Part shown: positions 27,986 to 34,251 of the stretch, piece after piece
How positions within the stretch are numbered: the first letter of the stretch is position 1
Layout: the number at the start of each line of letters is the position of its first letter
Assembly: GCF_009696175.1 (NCBI RefSeq)
Contig: NZ_VUMM01000017.1
Coordinates: forward strand, 1-40,681
Source: Floccifex porci
GTDB taxonomy: Bacteria; Bacillota_I; Bacilli_A; Erysipelotrichales; Erysipelotrichaceae
Reading direction: 5' to 3'
DNA length: 40,681 nt
Translations under genes and position numbers: made by a program
Notes under the pieces: model-generated
What the model saw: only the letters and a program-made list of their open reading frames with translations
What the model was told of the DNA's origin: nothing
Database searches by the model: none

Positions 27986-28010
27986 AAACAGCTTAAACAG
28001 CTGTTTTTAT
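27986..28010. terminator. Bidirectional terminator between thiN and rpmB
   Basis: AAACAGCT and AGCTGTTT form an 8-bp stem with a 5-base loop, flanked by an A-run before and a T-run after. It can therefore end thiN transcripts on the plus strand and rpmB transcripts on the minus strand. Confidence 0.85.
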
Positions 28011-28017
28011 GTGTGAA

Positions 28018-28197
28018 TTAAATTAATCCCTTTTTCTTTAAGGTTCTTAATGTACGAGCACTCACACGTTTCTTTTCTCCATTAATAGTAACTTGTTGTA
28101 AGTTAACATTCCATTTACGGCGTGTTGCACGTAAAGAGTGAGAACGTCTATTTCCAGTTAAAGGACCCTTACCAGATACTTCACATACTCTTGACAT
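28018..28197 (-). CDS. rpmB: 50S ribosomal protein L28
   Basis: A 59-residue basic ribosomal protein read from the minus strand. It begins [20 protein letters not shown], has the middle segment [19 protein letters not shown] and ends RTLKKKGLI. This is the whole normal bacterial L28, including the LTGN-RSH region. The start has a perfect GGAGGA site 12 bases upstream. It stands alone between its own promoter and the bidirectional terminator. It keeps one Cys near the N-terminus but not the Cys pairs of zinc-binding L28 types. Confidence 0.96.
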   Translation of the reverse strand: MSRVCEVSGKGPLTGNRRSHSLRATRRKWNVNLQQVTINGEKKRVSARTLRTLKKKGLI

Positions 28198-28241
28198 CTT
28201 TCCTGTCCTCCTTTTTTTTCATATTACGCAATCGCTTATTA

Positions 28242-28270
28242 ATAATATCATTCTCAATCTATTTTTTCAA
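28242..28270 (-). promoter_or_regulatory. Promoter of rpmB
   Basis: Minus strand: TTGAAA (28270-28265), exactly 17 bases, TATTAT (28247-28242). Confidence 0.6.
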
Positions 28271-28284
28271 GAATAAATTTCAGT

Positions 28285-28313
28285 TTGTTCAATGCTTATT
28301 ATAGTGTTATAAT
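28285..28313 (+). promoter_or_regulatory. Promoter of mraY-murD-uppP
   Basis: TTGTTC at 28285-28290, 17 bases, TATAAT at 28308-28313, 23 bases before the mraY start. It is divergent from the rpmB promoter and does not overlap it. Confidence 0.6.
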
Positions 28314-28336
28314 ACAGTGAAAAGGAGTCTGAGAGT

Positions 28337-29299
28337 ATGGTCTATATTATAGGATTTTTCACAACATTATTATGTGTTATTTTAATTATGCCAAAAACCA
28401 TTGATTTTTTACATAAAATAAAATTTGGTCAGACCGAAAGAGAAGAAGGACTGGATTCTCATAAAAAAAAGAATGGTACCCCTACAATGGGTGGTATTGT
28501 CTTTATTCTTATACCGGTTATTATTTATTTAATTACTTATTTTGCTGGATTTATACCAATGGATCTGAATGCTGTGATTTTATTGCTGGCCTTTATAGGA
28601 TATGGTCTGATTGGATTTATTGATGATTATATAATTGTTGTTAAAAAAGATAATCAGGGATTAAAACCAAAAACTAAATTTCTGATGCAGTCTATTTTAG
28701 CCATTGTATTCTTTCTGTTATACAGAACCAATTCGTCTTTATCTTTATGGATTCCTATCTGGGATAAAACCATACCACTAGGATTCTTATATTTTTTCCT
28801 GATTTTTATTATGTTTACAGCAGAAACCAATGCCGTTAATCTGACTGATGGATTGGATGGATTGTGTGCTGGTCAAATGATCATTGCACTGGTTCCTTTT
28901 GTAGTCTTTGCCTTTTTACAGGGACTTACTCAAATTGCTTATATTCTGATCCTTGTCATAGCAGCCTTGCTGGGATATTTAAAATTTAATAAACATCCAG
29001 CTAAAATATTTATGGGGGATACTGGATCTCTAGCATTAGGTGGAATTTTTGCGGCTACAGGAATGGTATTAAAACAGGAAATCCTGCTGGTTCTGATAGG
29101 TCTTGTATTTGTAGTGGAAACGTTAAGTGTTATTATTCAGGTTACTTATTACCGAAAAACGAAAAAACGTATTTTTAAAATGGCACCGCTTCATCATCAT
29201 TTTGAAATGTGTGGATGGAACGAAACCCAGGTCGTACATCGTTTCTGGCTGGCTGGATTGATTTGTGCGATTGCTGGATTGTTGATAGGAGTTATATAA
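28337..29299 (+). CDS. mraY: Phospho-N-acetylmuramoyl-pentapeptide transferase
   Basis: A 320-residue membrane enzyme with about ten helices that moves phospho-MurNAc-pentapeptide from UDP to undecaprenyl phosphate, making lipid I. Motifs are GTPTMGGIVFIL near residue 47, FIDDYIIVVKKDNQGLKPK near 94 (the Asp pair), NAVNLTDGLDGLCAG near 168 and MAPLHHHFEMCGW near 281. The length is normal. The ATG follows AAGGAG. It is followed after one base by murD, as in dcw clusters, but without the usual preceding genes. Confidence 0.96.
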   Translation: MVYIIGFFTTLLCVILIMPKTIDFLHKIKFGQTEREEGLDSHKKKNGTPTMGGIVFILIPVIIYLITYFAGFIPMDLNAVILLLAFIGYGLIGFIDDYIIVVKKDNQGLKPKTKFLMQSILAIVFFLLYRTNSSLSLWIPIWDKTIPLGFLYFFLIFIMFTAETNAVNLTDGLDGLCAGQMIIALVPFVVFAFLQGLTQIAYILILVIAALLGYLKFNKHPAKIFMGDTGSLALGGIFAATGMVLKQEILLVLIGLVFVVETLSVIIQVTYYRKTKKRIFKMAPLHHHFEMCGWNETQVVHRFWLAGLICAIAGLLIGVI

Positions 29300-29300
29300 T

Positions 29301-30623
29301 ATGTCAAATGTACTGGTTATTGGAGCGGCTCGTAGTGGTATTGCCGTAAGTAAATTATTAAATTCTAAAGGATATCATGTGCTGTTAACAGACATGAAAG
29401 AAATCAAAGAAAAAGAGGAACTGATTCTAAATGGAATCGAAGTCTTTGATGGTGGACATCCAGATACATTAAAAGAATTGGATTATGAATTTGTAGTGAA
29501 AAATCCAGGAATTCCTTATCGTGTAGAATTCATTCAGTTTTTTCTAAAAAAACAGATTCCAATCTATACAGAAATTGAAATCGGATATCGTTTTGCCCCA
29601 GAATTTCAATATGGAGCGATTACAGGAACCGATGGTAAAACGACAATTACTACATTACTGTATGAAATGTTAAAGAAAAAAGGAAATGCACTGGTTGCCG
29701 GAAACATAGGTACACCTTTATCCGAACTTGTTTTCGAACATGGAAATGAAAAAAGAGATGTTGCCATAGAATTGAGCAATTTTCAACTGTTAGGAATGTC
29801 TACCTTTAAACCAGTTGTTTCCACTGTTTCCAATTTAGCACCCGATCATTTAGATTATATGGATTCTTTAGAAGAATATTATATTTCTAAAATGAAGATT
29901 TATGAAAATTGTGACAATAATGATTATTTTATACGGAATGTAGATGATGAAAATATCATGAAATACGCAAAAGACATTCCTTGTCAGATCATTGATTTCT
30001 CATTAAAGAGAAAAGATGTAGACTTATATATAAAGGATCATTATGCGTATTATAAAGAAATTCAATTATTTGATATAGACGATTTAAAAATAGTAGGAGA
30101 TTTCAATTGTGGAAATGCGATGATGGCAAGCTGTATGGCTTATATAATGGGAGTTTCATTAACTGACATTCAGGATGTGATTTCTTTCTTTAAAGGAGTG
30201 GAGCATCGAATTGAATATGTTGCAACCATAAATAATGTACGTTATTATAATGATACAAAAGCCACTAATACGCATGCTGCCTGTGCAGCCTTATCGGCTT
30301 TTCATAACAATTTAATTTTATTGTGTGGGGGAAAAGATAAACATATTTCTTTTGATGATATGAAAGCATTCGATCATCAAATAAAACATTGTTTTTCATT
30401 TGGTCAGACAAAAGATAAGTTTAAAGATATTTTTACTCATCAGACTTCATGTGAAACGATGCAAGAAGCTTTTGAAAATGCAGTGGCATTGGCAAAACCA
30501 GGGGATGTAATCTTGTTGAGTCCTGCTTGTTCAAGTTTCGATCAATTTAAAAACTATGAAGTGCGTGGAGAAATCTATAAACAGCTGGTTTTAGATTACG
30601 CTAAGAAAAGGAGTCAGGAATGA
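29301..30623 (+). CDS. murD: UDP-N-acetylmuramoyl-L-alanine:D-glutamate ligase
   Basis: A 440-residue Mur ligase that adds D-glutamate to UDP-MurNAc-L-Ala in the cytoplasm. The N-terminal UMA-binding Rossmann fold has VLVIGAARSGIAVSKLL. The central ATPase domain has AITGTDGKTTITTLL near residue 107, LELSNFQL-type IELSNFQL near 157 and LAPDHLDYMDS near 175. The C-terminal domain has YYNDTKATN near 313, LLCGGKDK near 342 and LLSPACSSFDQF near 408. It starts one base after mraY and overlaps uppP by 4 bases. Confidence 0.96.
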   Translation: MSNVLVIGAARSGIAVSKLLNSKGYHVLLTDMKEIKEKEELILNGIEVFDGGHPDTLKELDYEFVVKNPGIPYRVEFIQFFLKKQIPIYTEIEIGYRFAPEFQYGAITGTDGKTTITTLLYEMLKKKGNALVAGNIGTPLSELVFEHGNEKRDVAIELSNFQLLGMSTFKPVVSTVSNLAPDHLDYMDSLEEYYISKMKIYENCDNNDYFIRNVDDENIMKYAKDIPCQIIDFSLKRKDVDLYIKDHYAYYKEIQLFDIDDLKIVGDFNCGNAMMASCMAYIMGVSLTDIQDVISFFKGVEHRIEYVATINNVRYYNDTKATNTHAACAALSAFHNNLILLCGGKDKHISFDDMKAFDHQIKHCFSFGQTKDKFKDIFTHQTSCETMQEAFENAVALAKPGDVILLSPACSSFDQFKNYEVRGEIYKQLVLDYAKKRSQE

Positions 30624-31444
30624 GTTTCATTATTGATTTAATTAAAACTATCATTTTAGGAATCGTCCAGGGAATTACAGAATGGTTGCCCGTAAGCAGT
30701 ACAGGGCACTTAATTCTATTTGATAGTTTATGGCCGCTTACACCTCCTGAATTTTTTAATGTATTTAAAGTGGTTATACAATTTGGAAGTATATTAGCGG
30801 TTCTGTTCTTATACTTTAAAAAATTAAATCCATTTGATCCTTCAAAATCAAATAAACAGAAGAAAGATACATTTAGTTTATGGGGTAAAGTCATTGTTGG
30901 AGTGATTCCTGCTGGGATTATTGGATTGTTGCTGGATGATATTATTGATGGATATTTATCCGCAAATTTTGTGATTGCTATCACTTTAATTGCTTATGGT
31001 ATTATCTTTATTATAGTGGAAAAAAATCCAAAACCTGTGACCATTAATAAATTGGAGCAAGTGGATTATCTAACCTCTTTAAAAATAGGATTTTTCCAAT
31101 GTCTTGCATTGATACCAGGAACATCTCGATCCGGAGCCACTATTTTAGGGGGCCTGCATTGTGGGTGTTCAAGATACGTAGCCAGTGAATTTTCTTTCTT
31201 TATTGCCATTCCAGTAATGGCAGGAGCCAGCTTATTAAAAATAGTTAAATATATTATGGGATTTGGTTTCTTTAGTTTCAGTCAATTGGTTTTATTAATT
31301 ATAGGAACATTCATCAGTTTTATTGTCAGCATATTTGCGATACGAACTTTATTGAATTATGTACGTAAACATAATTTTACAGTTTTTGGATATTATCGCA
31401 TCGCATTAGGTATATTTGTCTTATTATTTTTCTATATATTATAA
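30620..31444 (+). CDS. uppP: Undecaprenyl-diphosphatase (BacA type)
   Basis: A 274-residue polytopic membrane phosphatase that converts undecaprenyl diphosphate to the monophosphate carrier used by MraY; overproduction confers bacitracin resistance. The two active-site motifs are GITEWLPVSSTGHL near residue 17 and ALIPGTSRSGATILGG near 160. There are seven to eight hydrophobic segments. It overlaps murD at ATGA and ends the operon at a terminator. Pairing carrier recycling with mraY in one operon makes functional sense and is not the common dcw arrangement. Confidence 0.95.
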   Translation: MSFIIDLIKTIILGIVQGITEWLPVSSTGHLILFDSLWPLTPPEFFNVFKVVIQFGSILAVLFLYFKKLNPFDPSKSNKQKKDTFSLWGKVIVGVIPAGIIGLLLDDIIDGYLSANFVIAITLIAYGIIFIIVEKNPKPVTINKLEQVDYLTSLKIGFFQCLALIPGTSRSGATILGGLHCGCSRYVASEFSFFIAIPVMAGASLLKIVKYIMGFGFFSFSQLVLLIIGTFISFIVSIFAIRTLLNYVRKHNFTVFGYYRIALGIFVLLFFYIL

Positions 31445-31449
31445 AAGAG

Positions 31450-31473
31450 TCTATTCAATCGAATAGATTTTTT
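31450..31473 (+). terminator. Rho-independent terminator of the mraY operon
   Basis: TCTATTC and GAATAGA form a 7-bp stem with loop AATC, followed by TTTTTTTT interrupted by no other base until the A at 31475. Confidence 0.8.
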
Positions 31474-31503
31474 TATTTCAAAATGGAATATATCATGTAA
31501 TAA

Positions 31504-31533
31504 TTAACATAAATAATAATTTATCAGTATGAT
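31504..31533 (+). promoter_or_regulatory. Possible promoter of the first Rpn-type gene
   Basis: TTAACA at 31504-31509, 18 bases, TATGAT at 31528-31533. The predicted transcript contains two Shine-Dalgarno sites, one before the 11-codon frame at 31564 and one before the Rpn start at 31623. Confidence 0.4.
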
Positions 31534-31563
31534 AAAATTGAAGAAAGAAAAGGAGAATCTGAT

Positions 31564-31599
31564 ATGTTTAAAGTCCGGCGGTATTCATTCATAAACTAA
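31564..31599 (+). CDS. Possible 11-codon upstream open frame
   Basis: AAAAGGAG precedes an ATG that opens MFKVRRYSFIN and a stop, 24 bases before the Rpn start. It has a good ribosome binding site but no homology. It may be a leader peptide or the remnant of a degraded gene. Confidence 0.25.
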   Translation: MFKVRRYSFIN

Positions 31600-31622
31600 A
31601 TTTAAAAAAAGGAGATGAAAGA

Positions 31623-32491
31623 ATGAACCCGCGGAAAAGAAACAATATTTAGACGCCATTAAAAAATTCAGACCCATTGATGATACTTTTATGAGAATTC
31701 TATTTCGCAAGAATACTTCTTTAGTACAAAGAATATTAAATATAGTATTTCAAACCAAAGATATCGAAATAGAAAGATTGGATACTCAGGTAGACCTGAT
31801 CAAAAGTCATGATTCTAAATCCATAAGACCGGATGTACTGGCAATCGATCAAAATAAAAATTATTATGATATAGAAATTCAAAGAGATTCAAAAGAAGCC
31901 AGTTCAAAAAGATGTCGATACTATACATCTATTCTGGATGTAGAATTTATGAAACCTGGAATGGATTATGAAAAGCTTCCTAAGATATATATGATCTTTA
32001 TTACTGAAAAAGACTATTACCAAAAAGGAAGAGGCTTATATAAAATCCAGAAAGGTATAGAAAATCATCCGGATCTAAAATATGAGGATGAAGTATATAT
32101 TTTATATATAAATGGTCAATATACAGGAGAAGATGAATTAGGTTATTTAATGCACGATTTTAATTGCAGTGACTATAGAGATATGATTCTTGAAGAAATG
32201 AGAGAATCGGTTAAAAAACTTAAGACAAATGAAAGTGAGGTTGAAAATATGTGTCAGATCATGGAAGAACTGGTAGAAAATGGAAGACTTCAAGGTTTAA
32301 ACGAAGGAATTATTACTGGAAGAAAGGAAGGAATTCTTTTAGGAAAAACAGAAGGAATTCTTTTGGGAAAAATAGAAGAAAAAAAAGCCACAGCCCACAA
32401 TTTATATGAAATGGGATTAGATTTGGATAAAATCGCAAAGGCTTTAGACAGTACTATCAATCAGGTCAAAGAATGGCTTTCAATTCACTGA
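31623..32491 (+). pseudogene. Rpn-type PD-(D/E)XK nuclease/transposase, N-terminal frameshift
   Basis: The product is an Rpn/YhgA-like protein (PD-(D/E)XK nuclease family transposase, PF12784 type). The active-site pattern is intact: RPDVLAID followed by YYDIEIQRD (Asp then Glu-x-Gln). The C-terminal third is charged and has GLNEGIITGRKEGILLGKTE-type Gly-Lys-Glu repeats and a short helical end. The Shine-Dalgarno site (AAAAAGGAG, 31606-31614) points to ATG 31623, but that frame stops after nine codons. The conserved N-terminus EKKQYLDAIKKFRPIDDTFM is in a second frame that has no start. One extra A after ATGAA would join them (MKPAEKK...). An internal start at ATG 31691 would lack the conserved FRPIDDTF segment. 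Rpn proteins are DNA nucleases linked to recombination and phage defence. Confidence 0.75.
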
Positions 32492-32502
32492 TAGTAAAAA
32501 AG

Positions 32503-32535
32503 GCAAGGATCTAAAAGATGATCCTTGCTTAATTT
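32503..32535. terminator. Bidirectional terminator between the Rpn gene and trpS
   Basis: GCAAGGATC and GATCCTTGC form a perfect 9-bp stem with an 8-base loop. An A-run precedes it (T-run for the minus-strand trpS transcript) and TAATTTTT follows it on the plus strand. Confidence 0.8.
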
Positions 32536-33519
32536 TTATAGAGTAAATCCAACTTTTTTATAAACTTTACGAATTTTTTTATTCGCAATGTAATTTGCTT
32601 TTTCTGCACCTTGTTTCAATACTTCGTCAATTTTTCCACTTTCAATAATCGCTTTATATTTAGATTGTAAATCGGTTAAGAAATCAAAAATAGTTTGTCC
32701 AATTTCTTTCTTTAATTCACCATATCCTTTTCCCTGATAGCGAGATACGATACTTTCAATTGGTTCATTTGTAAGAACGGATTGAATTGTTAATAAATTT
32801 GATATTCCTGGCTGATTTTCAGGATCGTATTGAATGATTCCGATAGAATCGGTAACTGCAGACATAATCTTTTTACGAGCTACATTTGGATCGTCTAATA
32901 AATCGATGGTTCCTTTTGGATCGGTTACGGATTTTGACATCTTTTTTGTTGGATCCTGTAAAGAACATATTTTTTGACCTACACTTGTTGTGAGTGGTTT
33001 AGGGATTTTGAATGTGTCCGAATAACGATTGTTAAAACGTTCTGCCAGATCACGAGTCAATTCAACATGCTGTGTCTGATCTTTACCTACCGGAACATAA
33101 TCTGCATCGTAAAGTATAATATCACCAGCCATTAAAGGTGGATAAGTAAACAATCCAGCTGTGATTCCGGATTCTCCTTTAGCTGTTTTATCTTTGTATT
33201 GTGTCATACGCTGTAATTCTCCAACATAAGAAGTACAAGTCATGACCCATCCTAATTTTGCATGTGCATCTACATCACTTTGTAAAAACAGAGTGGTTTT
33301 TTCTGGATCCAATCCACAGGCTAAATATAAAGCAATCAGATCTTTAGTATTTTTTCTTAATTCTTTTGCTTCAATGGGAACTGTAATGGCATGTAAATTG
33401 GCAATAAAGATAAACAATTCATATTCTTCCTGATATTTAATAAATTGAGAAATCGCTCCAATATAATTTCCTAAATGTAATCGACCGGTAGGTTTTATTC
33501 CACTAACCATTCTTTCCAT
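32536..33519 (-). CDS. trpS: Tryptophanyl-tRNA synthetase
   Basis: A 327-residue class I aminoacyl-tRNA synthetase. The ATP-binding signature HIGH appears as LHLGNY within SGIKPTGRLHLGNYIGA near residue 5, and KMSKS is intact as KKMSKS near 193. Other Trp-RS motifs are VPVGKDQTQHVELTRDLA near 143 and the AMIDOT-like LFTYPPLMAGDI near 123. The length is that of compact bacterial TrpRS. The ATG follows AGGAGG. The 138-base gap to spx leaves no room for a T-box, and no T-box sequence is visible. Confidence 0.97.
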   Translation of the reverse strand: MERMVSGIKPTGRLHLGNYIGAISQFIKYQEEYELFIFIANLHAITVPIEAKELRKNTKDLIALYLACGLDPEKTTLFLQSDVDAHAKLGWVMTCTSYVGELQRMTQYKDKTAKGESGITAGLFTYPPLMAGDIILYDADYVPVGKDQTQHVELTRDLAERFNNRYSDTFKIPKPLTTSVGQKICSLQDPTKKMSKSVTDPKGTIDLLDDPNVARKKIMSAVTDSIGIIQYDPENQPGISNLLTIQSVLTNEPIESIVSRYQGKGYGELKKEIGQTIFDFLTDLQSKYKAIIESGKIDEVLKQGAEKANYIANKKIRKVYKKVGFTL

Positions 33520-33544
33520 AATACAACCTCCTCTTATCTAAAAG

Positions 33545-33572
33545 ATTATAGCACCTAATTGATATTATTCAA
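33545..33572 (-). promoter_or_regulatory. Promoter of trpS
   Basis: Minus strand: TTGAAT (33572-33567), 16 bases, TATAAT (33550-33545), about 26 bases before the start codon. Confidence 0.6.
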
Positions 33573-33580
33573 AGTCTATA

Positions 33581-33609
33581 TTGACACTAGTAGAAAAGAA
33601 TGTTATGAT
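33581..33609 (+). promoter_or_regulatory. Strong sigma-A promoter of the spx-family gene
   Basis: Consensus TTGACA at 33581-33586, exactly 17 bases, TATGAT at 33604-33609. Its last base is the first base of the CIRCE-like inverted repeat. Confidence 0.8.
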
Positions 33610-33635
33610 TAGCACGCAGAGAAGAAGAGTGCTAA
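33609..33635 (+). promoter_or_regulatory. CIRCE-type operator (predicted HrcA site)
   Basis: TTAGCACGC, nine bases, GAGTGCTAA. The CIRCE consensus is TTAGCACTC-N9-GAGTGCTAA, so 17 of 18 half-site positions match and the spacer is exact. It covers the expected transcription start of spx, where HrcA binding would repress. Known sites sit in front of groESL and hrcA-dnaK. Confidence 0.8.
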
Positions 33636-33657
33636 TTTCGTCGAAAGGAGTGGTCTT

Positions 33658-34101
33658 ATGGTTCTATTGTATACATCTCCAGGGTGTGCAAGCTGTCGTA
33701 AAGCAAAACAATGGTTAAAAGACAATAACATTGAGTTTGTTGAAAAAAATATATTTACTACCTTATTAAATAAAGAGGAAATTAAATATATTTTGTCTCG
33801 ATGTGAAAATGGTACAGAAGATATCATTTCTGTTCGTTCAAAAGCATTTATGGCTTTAAAGAAAGATATTAATGATTTATCTTTAAATGAATTAGTGGAA
33901 CTGATTCAGAAAAACCCATCGATTTTAAAACGGCCTATTTTAATTTCTAAACAAAATTTAGTAGTAGGATATGATTCAGATGAAATAACGACAATGATTC
34001 CTTCTGAATTAAGAAATATTATTTCAAATGCCTGTACAGGAGAATGTCCTAGTTTTGAATTGTGTGGAAATGTTTCAAAAGAAGTAAGTGCTAGACCTTA
34101 A
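33658..34101 (+). CDS. spx: Spx/ArsC-family redox transcriptional regulator
   Basis: A 147-residue Spx-family protein that binds the RNA polymerase alpha C-terminal domain and redirects transcription under thiol stress. The N-terminus LLYTSPGCASCRKAKQWL has the redox switch Cys10-x-x-Cys13. ENGTEDIIS contains Gly52, the residue needed for RNA polymerase contact in Bacillus, and LKRPILI contains Arg92. These positions align without gaps to classical Spx. The protein is about 16 residues longer than usual (131) and the extra tail has Cys126, Cys130 and Cys136 (CTGECPSFELC). The start has AAAGGAG upstream. It is monocistronic with its own promoter, CIRCE-like operator and terminator, so heat-shock control by HrcA is likely. 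ArsC-type arsenate reductase is excluded by the two-Cys start and RP context. Confidence 0.9.
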   Translation: MVLLYTSPGCASCRKAKQWLKDNNIEFVEKNIFTTLLNKEEIKYILSRCENGTEDIISVRSKAFMALKKDINDLSLNELVELIQKNPSILKRPILISKQNLVVGYDSDEITTMIPSELRNIISNACTGECPSFELCGNVSKEVSARP

Positions 34102-34107
34102 AAACAA

Positions 34108-34140
34108 AAGTAATACGGTTTGAACTGTATTACTTTTTTT
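34108..34140 (+). terminator. Rho-independent terminator of spx
   Basis: AAGTAATACGG and its complement CTGTATTACTT form an 11-bp stem with one G-T pair, followed by a T-run. Confidence 0.88.
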
Positions 34141-34172
34141 TGTATATATTGTTTATTTAAGTTTGTAAATCT

Positions 34173-34187
34173 TCGAAAACGCTTACT
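34173..34187 (+). promoter_or_regulatory. cre-like site upstream of ppdK (predicted CcpA site)
   Basis: TCGAAAACGCTTACT fits the relaxed catabolite-responsive element pattern WTGNAANCGNWNNCW except for C in place of the conserved T at the second position. It lies just upstream of the -35 box, a position from which CcpA can activate or repress. Confidence 0.4.
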
Positions 34188-34210
34188 TTTCATTGAGAAT
34201 GTTTACTTTT
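34181..34210 (+). repeat. Pair of 10-bp direct repeats in the ppdK promoter
   Basis: GCTTACTTTT at 34181-34190 and GTTTACTTTT at 34201-34210 differ at one base and begin 20 bases apart, about two helical turns. They flank the predicted -35 box and may bind a regulator on one face of the DNA. Confidence 0.45.
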
Positions 34211-34221
34211 AATGTTATATT
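34193..34221 (+). promoter_or_regulatory. Probable promoter of ppdK
   Basis: TTGAGA at 34193-34198, 17 bases, TATATT at 34216-34221. Confidence 0.5.
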
Positions 34222-34251
34222 ATTTCTATGAAGAATAACAAGGAGGAAGTT

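Noticed and set aside
28122-28304. Plus-strand frame overlapping rpmB
   Set aside because: It is antisense to the clearly recognisable L28 gene and its promoter.
33520-33657. T-box riboswitch for trpS
   Set aside because: The leader between promoter and start is about 26 bases on the minus strand and contains no T-box motif or specifier stem.
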